64,000 bases of DNA. Source: Clostridiales bacterium UBA3678. GTDB taxonomy: Bacteria > Bacillota > Clostridia > TANB77 > CAG-508. A model generated the notes under the pieces. The model was given only the letters and a program-made list of their open reading frames with translations, made no database searches and had not been told where the DNA came from. Numbering within the stretch: position 1 is the first letter of the stretch; each line of letters begins with the position of its first letter. The translations under genes were made by a program, and so were the position numbers. The stretch covers positions 1 to 64,000 of the forward strand of contig DFJF01000016.1 in the NCBI GenBank assembly GCA_002372935.1, read 5' to 3'. Positions 54,181 through 63,235 of the stretch are shown here, one piece after another.

Positions 54181-55416
54181 TTATTTTTTTCTTCTCAAAA
54201 TCCAACCACTTTCACAATTAATTGGTAATTTCATTTTTACTTGTTGTCCTTGTTTTCCAGGATTTATTGTATCAATCTCTTCATCACTATCAATATCCCA
54301 TAATTTTTCTATGTTAAATTTTACGGGATCGATTTTTCCAGGAATCAAAATTTCTAAATCATCTCCAACTGAAAGTTTATTTCTTATCTCTATTATAGAT
54401 TTTTCATTACAATATTTTAAAATTTTGCCACCAAATTCATAATTTGTATTATATTGTTTTCCTTCATATTCTTGAATATCTTTATTATTTCTATCATTAA
54501 AGTAAAAAGTAGTTAAACCTCTTGTTTTTACTTTTTCTATTTCTTGAACATATTTATTAATATTGTTTTCAAATACTTCTTTCCCTTTATAATAATCATC
54601 AATTGCACTTCTATATATATTTATAATGCTTGCTAAATAATATTCTGTTTTGAGTCTTCCTTCTATTTTCATGCTGTCAACACCCATTTCAATAATCTCT
54701 GGAATTTCTCGTATTAAACATAAATCTTTTGAAGAAAAAATACTTGTACTTTTTTCATCCATTTCTATTGGCATTAAATTACCAGGATTATTCCTTTCTT
54801 CTGCATATAAATTATATGACCATCTACAGCTTTGTGCACAATCGCCTAAATTTGCGCTACGTCCTGCCAAAAAATCACTTAAAAAACATCTTCCAGAATA
54901 TGAAAAGCATATTGCACCATGAACAAAAATTTCGACTTCCATTCCTTTTGGCTTATTCTCCATAATATATTTTAATTGCTCTTTGTTTAATTCTCTAGCC
55001 ATAATCATTCTTTTAGCACCATAATTATACCAAAATTTACAATCTTCCAAACTTACAATATTGCTTTGTGTACTTACATTAATAGGAATGTCTGGTGCAT
55101 ATTTTTTTATAACTTCCATAACTCCTGGATCTGCAACAATAATTCCATCAGGTTTTTCTCTCTCTAATTGTTTTACTAATTCTATTATTTCTGGGTATTT
55201 ATCGTCCCAGGCAAAAATATTTAATGTTACATAAACTTTCTTTCCCATTTTATGTGCATATTTTATTGTTTTTAATAAATCATCATCTTCCATATCTGCT
55301 CTAGTCCTCAAAGATAATGATGATGTGCCACAATATACCGCATCTGCTCCATACATAAATGCAGTTTTTGCCTTTTCAAAAGATCCTGCTGGTGCTAATA
55401 ATTCAATTTTATTCAT
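54181..55416 (-). CDS. trhP: U32-family protein, TrhP-like (tRNA 5-hydroxyuridine formation)
   Basis: The 411-residue product starts with the family sequence ELLAPAGSFEKAKTAFMYGA and has the U32 signature with Cys residues in EIFVHGAICFSYSGRCFLSD and DCAQSCRWSYNLY, which hold an Fe-S cluster. SMKIEGRLKTEYYLASIINI follows. In Firmicutes TrhP (YrrN/YrrO) hydroxylates U34 of tRNAs and TrmR methylates it. Here the trmR-like gene lies 3 kb upstream, with two RelA/SpoT-like genes between. Promoters are divergent from 55550. Confidence 0.85.
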   Translation of the reverse strand: MNKIELLAPAGSFEKAKTAFMYGADAVYCGTSSLSLRTRADMEDDDLLKTIKYAHKMGKKVYVTLNIFAWDDKYPEIIELVKQLEREKPDGIIVADPGVMEVIKKYAPDIPINVSTQSNIVSLEDCKFWYNYGAKRMIMARELNKEQLKYIMENKPKGMEVEIFVHGAICFSYSGRCFLSDFLAGRSANLGDCAQSCRWSYNLYAEERNNPGNLMPIEMDEKSTSIFSSKDLCLIREIPEIIEMGVDSMKIEGRLKTEYYLASIINIYRSAIDDYYKGKEVFENNINKYVQEIEKVKTRGLTTFYFNDRNNKDIQEYEGKQYNTNYEFGGKILKYCNEKSIIEIRNKLSVGDDLEILIPGKIDPVKFNIEKLWDIDSDEEIDTINPGKQGQQVKMKLPINCESGWILRRKK

Positions 55417-55549
55417 ATTTTACTTCCTCTCTTTTGAAATTATACCACAAAAAATCCCATATTTCTAGACTTTTTTGTCAATTTATGATATAATATTAGT
55501 GTTTGCTGTGAATAGTAAACAAAATTAATTAAGAAAGGATTTATTTTTT

Positions 55550-57343
55550 ATGACAAATAATTTTAAAGAAAGTCTTAAAGTTGAAAAAATTGGTTCTACT
55601 GATAAAGATATTTTTGAAAAAAATTATTTAGAACTATTAACTATTTTGAAAAATATCGATTTTGAAAAAATTATTCCAAACGACAATAATAAAGTAAATT
55701 TGCAAAATTATAAATTAGAAAATAAAGAGATTAATGATAAAGCAGAATTATCAGATGAAGAAGTTAGAGCAATAATTGATAGAATTAAATTATTATCTTC
55801 ACCAAAATATTTAAAATATCTAAAAGAAAAAGAGATTCCTAATAGATCTACTAAGCCAAATTTTTCTGGTCTTTCTGAGAAGGAAAGAGCTATTAAAGAG
55901 TCAAATTACTCAAAACAATTAGCTGATGAAGAAAAAAATATTAAATGTATGTATTACATAAAAGAACTTGTTGATAAATTTTTGTATTACTATAACCCTA
56001 AAAGTAGAGAGTATTTTATAAATCTTTGTACTAATTTATTATTACAATACTCGGAGAGTCACCCTGAAGAAATAACAAATATTCACTTTAGATTTAAATC
56101 TCCTAAAGGTTTAGCAACAAAGTGTGGAAAAAACATTATTCTTAACAGTCACTTTGAAAGAGATCCTCAAACTGGAAAAGATGTTTTAAAATATAAAGAA
56201 GTTAATGATGCATTTGGTGCAAAAATTATTAGTCAAAAGGGATATAATCCAGAAGTTTCATCAGACAAAGAGATTCAAAATCTAATTGATTTAAGGAACT
56301 CAAGAAAAAATAAATTGAAAAAATATCAATTGTTTAAAGAAAGAATTGAAAGTTTATTATCAGGTGAAAATCAATCAATAACATATAGAGAATACTATGA
56401 TCATTGCCTTGGTATATTGGAGCAAGAAAAAGACATTATAAATAAAAATGAAACAGAGTTCTTGCAATCTATCCAAGATGATATACTTAATATACAAAAT
56501 CTAAAAGCTTCTCTTGATACTACTTCAAGTTTAGATGATTCAATAAATTTAGAAACTCTCGAAGACCCTAATATTAATTTTAACAAATTTTTTACAGAAT
56601 ATACTTCTAAAATTCCTTCTGAATTAACTGTCGCCGGTCTAAAAAAAGGTCTGAATAAAATATTTAATAATACAGGTGAAACAAATAATGATATATTAAA
56701 AAACAATATTTTAAAAGCTTTTAAAATTAATGTTTATGAAATTGAAGAAAAACATACTCCTAGTGGTCATGAAGGAATACACTACGATATTAATACACCT
56801 TTTGGAAATTTTGAATTACAAGCTCAAAATGAAGAACAATATATTTCTGATCAAAAAGGGATAACAAATGCTCATGCTCTTATGGATGGAAAAAAAGTTC
56901 CTAACTATAAAGTTCCAATTACATACAATTCAATTCCTAAAAATGAGAAAAAAAAATATATAAAAATAGAAACTGATGATGGGGCTATACAATATTATAA
57001 AAAATCTGAGGTTGATGAGTTTGTTAAAAAAGTAGAATATTTGACAGCCAAAAAAGGCAAAATTACTTATCATAATGGACTAGAAAATGCTCAAATTGAA
57101 TTATATTCATCACTATACAATTATTATTCTTTAGCTATGGAAATTCCAGATAGTGATCCTCATAAAAAAGATGTATTAAATTATTTTACAAATCTTGAAA
57201 ATAAAGAATATAATATTAGAAATATTCTATTTCAGCAGGTTAATTCTTCTGTAAAACATATGAAAATCTCACAGATTAAAGATTATGTTTTCAATTTAAA
57301 ACAAATGCCTCAAAATACAAATGAAGATCAAAGCGAAAGATAG
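55550..57343 (+). CDS. Divergent RelA/SpoT-like protein, 597 residues
   Basis: The start is ATG 55550 after GAAAGGA. A RelA/SpoT nucleotidyltransferase fold is suggested by IHFRFKSPKGLATKC (substrate-binding R..S..G..K), EVNDAFGAKIIS (catalytic D-x-x-G-x-R position with K for R) at about 225, and, after a ~160-residue helical insertion, HTPSGHEGIHYDINTPFGNF (GYxSIHY-like) and ELQAQNEEQY (E-x-Q). The flanking helical regions are unfamiliar. It might make an alarmone or a related nucleotide, or be an inactive regulator. Confidence 0.55.
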   Translation: MTNNFKESLKVEKIGSTDKDIFEKNYLELLTILKNIDFEKIIPNDNNKVNLQNYKLENKEINDKAELSDEEVRAIIDRIKLLSSPKYLKYLKEKEIPNRSTKPNFSGLSEKERAIKESNYSKQLADEEKNIKCMYYIKELVDKFLYYYNPKSREYFINLCTNLLLQYSESHPEEITNIHFRFKSPKGLATKCGKNIILNSHFERDPQTGKDVLKYKEVNDAFGAKIISQKGYNPEVSSDKEIQNLIDLRNSRKNKLKKYQLFKERIESLLSGENQSITYREYYDHCLGILEQEKDIINKNETEFLQSIQDDILNIQNLKASLDTTSSLDDSINLETLEDPNINFNKFFTEYTSKIPSELTVAGLKKGLNKIFNNTGETNNDILKNNILKAFKINVYEIEEKHTPSGHEGIHYDINTPFGNFELQAQNEEQYISDQKGITNAHALMDGKKVPNYKVPITYNSIPKNEKKKYIKIETDDGAIQYYKKSEVDEFVKKVEYLTAKKGKITYHNGLENAQIELYSSLYNYYSLAMEIPDSDPHKKDVLNYFTNLENKEYNIRNILFQQVNSSVKHMKISQIKDYVFNLKQMPQNTNEDQSER

Positions 57344-57362
57344 ACATAATTTCTTTACATAT

Positions 57363-57391
57363 TTGACTGTTTTTGGCATTTATGGTATAAT
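57363..57391 (+). promoter_or_regulatory. Strong sigma-A promoter of the second RelA/SpoT-like gene
   Basis: TTGACT (57363-57368), a 17-base spacer and TATAAT (57386-57391). It gives the second gene its own transcript in the gap after 57343. Confidence 0.8.
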
Positions 57392-57466
57392 TAAAGTGTG
57401 ACAAAGTGTTTTCTCACAAATAGATTAGGCAATAAATAAAAACAACATAAGGAGATTAAAAACAAT

Positions 57467-58390
57467 ATGGAACAAAAAACATTAGATAGAATTCATCAGG
57501 CTTATGTTGATGCCTGTGAAAACCCTGACACACACAACATTATTGACATTTTGGTAGAATTGTATGATAATCTTTTATCATATACACCAAACTCAAATGA
57601 TCAAAAAGATTTTGATATTTTTTTAAGAAATATCGAACGCGCGATTAATACTAGAAAGAGAACTTTTGAAATCACTAATCTGGTTTCTGATGTACTCTTC
57701 TGTATGATGTACATTACAATTTGGGCAAATGATGTTTATAATTTGAATCTTGATTTAAATCTTATTGCTCGTCGTAAATCACTTGAAAGCGAGTTAGTAA
57801 AACTGTTGGAAAAAGATCAAGTTCATGACAGATTCGGTGTTAGAACTATTTTACTAAATCAGTTTAGTGAAGATATCAATACACAAAAATTAAGAGCATT
57901 CTCTGAGTATTGTATTAATATCTTTACTTCTCGCAATCGTAAAGATTTGACTGATTTTACTAAATGGGTAATGACAAATCCAAATATCAATGATTATACT
58001 AAGGAACGTATTCATTATATCCTTAATATTCCATTTTCATTTAAAAGATATAAGGATTATATCAAAAATCCAAAGCCAAATGGTTATCAATCAATTCACT
58101 ACTGTTTAGTAGTTGATATGTATTCTGATTGGTTACCTGGTGCTGAAATTGAATGTCAATTCCGGACAAATGCAATGCATCAAGCAGCTGTAAATAGTCC
58201 AAAACAGAGTCATCAAAACTATAAAAATGAGATTTTAATGGCTCATCGTGCAGTTTTTACAATTGAAGACTTTTCAAAAGTAAATATTGTTGGATTCACC
58301 TCATACAATTCTGTAGATGATGATATTGATGGTATTCACTGGTACAAGAAAATCTTCAATCGACGTATTAGTAAAACATTGGTTTTATAA
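57467..58390 (+). CDS. RelA/SpoT-domain protein (small alarmone synthetase-like), 307 residues
   Basis: The helical N-terminal part is followed by a recognisable synthetase domain: LIARRKSLESELVKLLEK, VHDRFGVRTILL (D-R-x-G-x-R), KPNGYQSIHYCLVV and the E-x-Q-x-R-T motif in EIECQFRTNAMHQAAV. It lacks an HD hydrolase domain. Codon use differs from the neighbours: CGT, CGC, CGA and one CGG for Arg, against almost only AGA elsewhere, so it is probably a recent arrival. A preceding promoter and a following terminator make it an independent unit. Confidence 0.75.
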   Translation: MEQKTLDRIHQAYVDACENPDTHNIIDILVELYDNLLSYTPNSNDQKDFDIFLRNIERAINTRKRTFEITNLVSDVLFCMMYITIWANDVYNLNLDLNLIARRKSLESELVKLLEKDQVHDRFGVRTILLNQFSEDINTQKLRAFSEYCINIFTSRNRKDLTDFTKWVMTNPNINDYTKERIHYILNIPFSFKRYKDYIKNPKPNGYQSIHYCLVVDMYSDWLPGAEIECQFRTNAMHQAAVNSPKQSHQNYKNEILMAHRAVFTIEDFSKVNIVGFTSYNSVDDDIDGIHWYKKIFNRRISKTLVL

Positions 58391-58414
58391 TTTTAAATTC
58401 AAAATTGTCTAATC

Positions 58415-58450
58415 TAAAAAAGCCCCAGGGTCTATTCCTGGGGTTTTATT
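58415..58450. terminator. Bidirectional terminator
   Basis: CCCCAGG and CCTGGGG (58423-58443) form a strong stem with A-run on the left and T-run on the right. It ends both the plus-strand alarmone-like gene and the minus-strand methyltransferase gene, whose stop codon (58432) lies in the loop. Confidence 0.85.
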
Positions 58451-59037
58451 TTAGTTATAGCTAATCCATCTCCAACTTCTAAAATTTGCGTTTCTAAGTT
58501 TGGATTATCTGTTGTTTCTTTAATATATTCTCTTAAATTTCTAACAGCAGTACGTTGTTTATGTTTGTTATAATCACTCATAACATAGCCTTTATATAAA
58601 ATATTATCAGCAAAAATAATCCCATCTTTTTTCAGTAATCTTAATGCTTCTTTTAGGAAAAATGGGTATTTACCTTTTGCGGCATCTATAAATACCATAT
58701 CATATTTTTTGTTTAATGTAGGGAGAATTTCTACTGCATCTCCTTCATAAATATGAATTACTTTTTCCAAATTCATATTTTTTAAGTTGTTTTTTGCTTC
58801 TATTATTTTTTCTTTATCTCTTTCTATAGTATCTATTTTTCCGTTTTCACTTAATATTTTTGTAAAACATATAGCTGAATACCCTACAGCTGTACCAATT
58901 TCTAAAATGTCATTTAGCTTATTTTCTCCAATAGTTTTATATATAGCTTCTAGGGTATCATCCATAATTATTGGTATATGTCTTTGTAAAGCATTAATTT
59001 GTATTTCTTTCAAAATTGATTTTTTATCTTCCATCAT
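58432..59037 (-). CDS. trmR: TrmR-like O-methyltransferase (tRNA 5-hydroxyuridine methylation)
   Basis: The 201-residue class I methyltransferase has motif I DILEIGTAVGYSAICFTK, IDTIERDKEKIIEAKNNL, DMVFIDAAKGKYPFFLKEAL and IIFADNILYKGYVMSDYN, matching the YrrM/TrmR group. TrmR turns ho5U34 into mo5U34, the product of TrhP, whose gene lies at 54181. The frame overlaps the terminator at its 3' end. A COMT-like role on a small molecule cannot be excluded. Confidence 0.8.
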   Translation of the reverse strand: MMEDKKSILKEIQINALQRHIPIIMDDTLEAIYKTIGENKLNDILEIGTAVGYSAICFTKILSENGKIDTIERDKEKIIEAKNNLKNMNLEKVIHIYEGDAVEILPTLNKKYDMVFIDAAKGKYPFFLKEALRLLKKDGIIFADNILYKGYVMSDYNKHKQRTAVRNLREYIKETTDNPNLETQILEVGDGLAITKIKPQE

Positions 59038-59104
59038 TTTTGCTTTGTTTTCTTCCTTTTTTCATTTAATTTTACTATTTTTTAATCACATATCACTAAT
59101 ATGT

Positions 59105-60919
59105 TTATGCTCTTCTTGCCATTCTTTCTCTTTCTTTATTATTTAAAATTTTCTTTCTTAATCTAATTGATTTAGGAGTAACTTCAACAAGCTCATCATC
59201 TTGAATAAATTCGATTGCTTTTTCCAAACTCATTTGAATAGGTGGTACCAAACGTAATGCATCATCTGAACCTGAAGCTCTCGTATTTGTTAAATGCTTT
59301 TCTTTACATACATTAACTGCCAAATCTTCTCCTCTAGCATTTAAACCAACAATCATTCCTTCATAAACATCAACACCTGGTCCTATAAATAAATCTCCTT
59401 TTTCTTGTGCATTGTACAAACCATAAGTAATTGATTTTCCAGCTTCAAAAGCTACTATTGTACCTCTTACACGAGCAACAACCTCTCCTTTGTATGGCTC
59501 ATATCCTTTAAACATACTAGCCATTGTACCTTCACCTTTTGTATCTGTAAGAAATTCTGTTCTATAACCTATTAATCCTCTTGCAGGAATTGAAAATTCT
59601 ATTTTAGTATGTCCATCTTCTGCTGGCTCCATATTAACCATTTCGCCTTTTCTTCTTCCCAATTTTTCTATAACTGTTCCTACTGAAGAATCTGGAACAT
59701 TTACTACTAATGTTTCTATTGGCTCACATTTTTGACCATTTATTTCTTTAAAAATAACTTTTGGTCTTGAAACTAAAAATTCAAACCCTTCTCTTCTCAT
59801 TGTCTCTATTAATACTGCTAAATGAAGCTCTCCTCTTCCAGCAACTTCAAATGAATCTGGAGTTTCTCCTTCCTTAACTCTTAAAGAAACATTTCTTTCA
59901 AGCTCTTTAAATAATCTATCTCTTAAATGTCTTGAAGTAACAAATTGACCTTCTTTTCCTGCAAATGGTCCATTATTTACACTAAATGTCATACTTACTG
60001 TTGGCTCATCAATATTTACAAATGGTATTTTCTCTGTATGTTCTGGATCACAAATTGTATCTCCAATACTAATGTCTGGAATTCCTGAAACTTCGATTAT
60101 ATCTCCTGCTTTTGCTTCTTGTACTTCTACTTTTTTTAAACCTACATGTGTATAGACTTTTGTAATCTTTCCCTGTTCTATTTTATCACCATCTTTGCAG
60201 ACTGCAACATTCATTCCTTCTAAAAATGCTCCTCTTTCAATTCTTCCAACTGCTATTCTTCCAACATATTCATCATAATCTATGTTAGAAACTAGCATTT
60301 GCGCTGGTCCCTCTTCATCACAATTTGGAGCATCTATTGTATTTACAATTGTTTCAAATAATGGGGTCATATCTGAATCTGAATCTTCCATATTCAACTT
60401 TGAAGTACCATTTTTAGCAGAAGCATAAACAACTGGGAAGTCCAATTGCTCATCTGAAGCATCTAGTTCTATAAATAACTCTATAACTTCATCTACAACT
60501 TTTTCTGGTCTTGCACCAGGTCTATCTATTTTATTTATTACTACTATCGGTTTTAAATTCAATTCTAATGCCTTTTTTAAAACTTCTCTTGTCTGTGGCA
60601 TTACTCCCTCAAAACTATCTACTAATAGCAAAACTCCATCTACTGTTTTTAAAACTCTTTCTACTTCTCCACCAAAATCGGCATGTCCTGGTGTATCTAC
60701 TATATTTATTTTTATGTCTTTGTACATTACTGATGTATTTTTTGATAGAATCGTGATTCCTCTTTCTTTTTCTAGGTCATTTGAATCCATAATTCGTTCT
60801 TGTACTTGTTCGTTTTCTCTAAATATGTGACTTTGTTTTAATAAACTATCTACTAATGTAGTTTTTCCATGGTCTACATGTGCAATTATTGCTATGTTTC
60901 TTATTTTATTGTTATTCAT
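59105..60919 (-). CDS. typA: Translational GTPase TypA/BipA
   Basis: The 604-residue product has G1 AIIAHVDHGKTTLVDSLL, G2 ERGITILSKNTS, G3 VDTPGHADFGGEVER and G4 VVINKIDRPGARPEKV, then an EF-G-like domain and the TypA-specific C-terminal domain (GRGELHLAVLIETMRREGFE; RGLIGYRTEFLTDTKGEGTM). The length is typical. It acts in ribosome assembly and stress. A promoter lies at 60953-60980, and GGAGAAGAG precedes the ATG. Confidence 0.97.
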   Translation of the reverse strand: MNNNKIRNIAIIAHVDHGKTTLVDSLLKQSHIFRENEQVQERIMDSNDLEKERGITILSKNTSVMYKDIKINIVDTPGHADFGGEVERVLKTVDGVLLLVDSFEGVMPQTREVLKKALELNLKPIVVINKIDRPGARPEKVVDEVIELFIELDASDEQLDFPVVYASAKNGTSKLNMEDSDSDMTPLFETIVNTIDAPNCDEEGPAQMLVSNIDYDEYVGRIAVGRIERGAFLEGMNVAVCKDGDKIEQGKITKVYTHVGLKKVEVQEAKAGDIIEVSGIPDISIGDTICDPEHTEKIPFVNIDEPTVSMTFSVNNGPFAGKEGQFVTSRHLRDRLFKELERNVSLRVKEGETPDSFEVAGRGELHLAVLIETMRREGFEFLVSRPKVIFKEINGQKCEPIETLVVNVPDSSVGTVIEKLGRRKGEMVNMEPAEDGHTKIEFSIPARGLIGYRTEFLTDTKGEGTMASMFKGYEPYKGEVVARVRGTIVAFEAGKSITYGLYNAQEKGDLFIGPGVDVYEGMIVGLNARGEDLAVNVCKEKHLTNTRASGSDDALRLVPPIQMSLEKAIEFIQDDELVEVTPKSIRLRKKILNNKERERMARRA

Positions 60920-60952
60920 TATTCTCTTCTCCTTTTATAAATTCACTTATCT

Positions 60953-60980
60953 ATTATACCATAAAAAAACATTTTGTCAA
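60953..60980 (-). promoter_or_regulatory. Sigma-A promoter of typA
   Basis: On the minus strand, TTGACA (60975-60980), a 16-base spacer and TATAAT (60953-60958), about 35 bases upstream of the typA start. Confidence 0.8.
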
Positions 60981-61055
60981 CATAATTTATAGTCACTTAT
61001 TTGATTTTTATTATTAATTTATAGTCACTTTTTCGATTTAAATTTTTTATAAATG

Positions 61056-61091
61056 AAAAGGTCGATTTTACAATTGTAAAACCAACCTTTT
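61056..61091 (-). terminator. Rho-independent terminator
   Basis: AAAAGGT and ACCTTTT with a further TTTTAC/GTAAAA form an imperfect 16-base stem around AATT. It follows the 155-residue gene on the minus strand. Confidence 0.65.
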
Positions 61092-61129
61092 AGTTTCTAG
61101 TAATCAAATTTATTTTTTATCTTACGTGT

Positions 61130-61597
61130 TTATGCTTCTTTAAAATGCGAACATTCAATTACAATCAACGCATCTTTTAAAGTATTAAAAGTTTCGCATC
61201 CAATTGTGATCCATGGATATTTTTCAATATTACATCCATAGTTTCGAACTCTTTCGCATCCTCCAAGTTCATCACTTGCCGAAGAAAGTCTCTTACATGT
61301 ATGTTCTGTAGAATAGCATTTATGCATTAACAATATTTCAGAATTTTCCATGCTGAGATTATACAGGATTCTTGAAAAATATAATCTTTCCCCAATTTTC
61401 AATACAAAAGATGGAACTTTATCCTTTCTGTATTCAGTCAGCATTCTAGTTGTTACCTCAACTAATTGAAACTTTAAATGTCTAATAATCTTTTCGTAAT
61501 TTTTCCGAAAAAAAATTACCTTATCAGCTTCAAGGAAATAAATCCCATCTTTCTCCACTAATTTTACATTCTTAACTGTAACTTTTTCTAGTCTCAT
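61130..61597 (-). CDS. Uncharacterised Cys-containing protein, 155 residues
   Basis: I do not recognise this family. It is a soluble product with an N-terminal beta-like region (VTVKNVKLVEKDGIYFLEAD) and six Cys in the last 60 residues, including HKCYSTEHTCKRL and GCERVRNYGCNIEK. The Cys cluster suggests metal binding. It has its own perfect promoter and terminator. One zero-frame CGG (61505-61507, F-F-R-K) is read through in this gene, and CGA is also used, unlike the neighbours. Confidence 0.55.
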   Translation of the reverse strand: MRLEKVTVKNVKLVEKDGIYFLEADKVIFFRKNYEKIIRHLKFQLVEVTTRMLTEYRKDKVPSFVLKIGERLYFSRILYNLSMENSEILLMHKCYSTEHTCKRLSSASDELGGCERVRNYGCNIEKYPWITIGCETFNTLKDALIVIECSHFKEA

Positions 61598-61696
61598 AAG
61601 TTTAATCCTCCTGTTTTTTTATTCTTTTGATTACTAGTGAGATTATTAGTCTCAATAAAATAATATATAAATAGTACATTTTAGTACTACAATTTT

Positions 61697-61725
61697 ATTA
61701 TATCACTTTATGTAAATCCTGTCAA
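61697..61725 (-). promoter_or_regulatory. Consensus sigma-A promoter of the 155-residue gene
   Basis: On the minus strand, TTGACA (61720-61725), a 17-base spacer and TATAAT (61697-61702). An inverted repeat GAGACTAATAATCTC follows in the leader. Between 61726 and 61938 I see nothing beyond A+T-rich sequence; a hairpin of ATAAAGTGT/ACACTTTAT arms lies at 61939-61976. Confidence 0.8.
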
Positions 61726-61979
61726 TATTTCTTGATTTTTCCTAAATTTGTATTTTTGAAAATTAGTAAAAATTGGTAATTATTTGCAATTTTATAAGTA
61801 TCAATTTTTATATTAATGGTATTTTCAATAACATAAATGATAAGATAGGTTTCATCTAATTTTCTTTTGCAATTATCATCAAAATTTAATACATTCATAT
61901 GCTAAAATCCCTACTTGTAAAATTTTATAAAATACAAAATAAAGTGTAAAGACTTTTATAAATCTCCACACTTTATTAT

Positions 61980-62671
61980 ACACCCTCAAATATTCAAATA
62001 ATTCTATTGTTAGAAATTTAAGCAATGAAGAAAGATTATATCTGTATGAAACTAAAAAAGTTTTTGATATATACTATGTAAATCTTACCCCAGCACATAG
62101 CATATTTTTAGACACAAAATTTGTTACAAAATACATATACGATAAAGAATTATCAAGAGAAGAAAAAAAGTTAGATATTGAAAGCCTTGCCCAAATAATA
62201 AAAGAAAGAAACCTTTTCGCAGAAGAAGTTTATGAATTAGATTGTTGTGAAAATCAAATTAGACTTGAATTATTTAAAATAACACAAAATAACTTTTCTA
62301 TAAATAAATGTGAAAATTGTGGGCGATTATTTATTCCTATTACAACTAGCAGAAATCCAAATCAAAAGGGAAGAAATGACCAAAAATATTGCAATAATTT
62401 ATATCAAGATACTGGAAAGACTTGTAGAGAAATTGGTGCATTAAATAAGAGAAAAGCAAAAGTTCAAAATAGCCCTATTTTACAAGAATATAATAGAGAA
62501 TATAAAAGAATGTATGGATTGCATTACAATCATCCTACAAAATTTAAAGAAACTAATTTTATTGAATGGTCTAAAAAGGCTCAAAAGTTAAGGGATAGGT
62601 ATAGTGATGAACAAATTGAGGACTTTAGAATAGAACTAAAAAAATTAAGTGATAAATATTATGTTGTTTAA
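61980..62671 (+). pseudogene. DUF6076-like gene, 5'-truncated
   Basis: The plus-strand frame is open from about 61944 to TAA at 62671 but has no usable start codon until near the end. It encodes a helical segment (LSNEERLYLYETKKVFDIYY) and a C-terminal Cys-containing part: CENCGRLFIPITTSRNPNQ, KGRNDQKYCNNLYQDTGKTC and REIGALNKRKAKVQNSPILQ. This arrangement of CxxC, YC and TCRE fits DUF6076 proteins. The N-terminal half is missing, so it is a remnant. Confidence 0.6.
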
Positions 62672-62761
62672 AACAATTAAGACTAGCATATTTTGAAATA
62701 TATGTTAGTCTTTTTAAATAATAAATGAAATGAGGGGATTTGAAAGTAACTGTAGTCTACC

Positions 62762-63235
62762 TTATTCAAATATAGGATAGCCTTCATCTCCTACTTTCCA
62801 TTTTTTCCAATCTTTTGGATAAATTCCTGTTTCATCTTTATATTTATTTAATAGATTTACAAAATCTTCTATATCTATATTTTTCACATCTGTTAGTTCT
62901 TCTAAATCTTGAGTCATACCTGATGATTCTGAATTATAATAGCAACTTTTCATTTCACTACTACTAACTCCAACTACATTCGGTTTTGTCCTTTCAGAAA
63001 TGATTTTTCCAAAATTATAACAATTTATTATTGTATTACCTCCTATTCCTTTTGCTGTTGCATAGCTAACCCATGAAGAACCAAGTTGACTTATTTCTCC
63101 TAAGTTATAGCAATTTTCAACTACTGTATTTGCATATTCATAGGCTATTATTCCAGCAGCTTGATATGTATTTGCATTTACATTTCCAATATTATACGAA
63201 TTTTTTATATTAATAGTTCCGAATTGATTGTCCAA
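62762..63235 (-). CDS. GLUG-repeat surface protein, C-terminal segment
   Basis: This frame continues the GLUG-type repeats (NSYNIGNVNANTYQAAGIIA; CYNLGEISQLGSSWVSYATA) and ends IYPKDWKKWKVGDEGYPIFE. It is reached from the upstream frame by skipping the C of CGG at 63219-63221. The ATG at 63235 overlaps the previous frame and has no ribosome site. Confidence 0.75.
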   Translation of the reverse strand: MDNQFGTINIKNSYNIGNVNANTYQAAGIIAYEYANTVVENCYNLGEISQLGSSWVSYATAKGIGGNTIINCYNFGKIISERTKPNVVGVSSSEMKSCYYNSESSGMTQDLEELTDVKNIDIEDFVNLLNKYKDETGIYPKDWKKWKVGDEGYPIFE

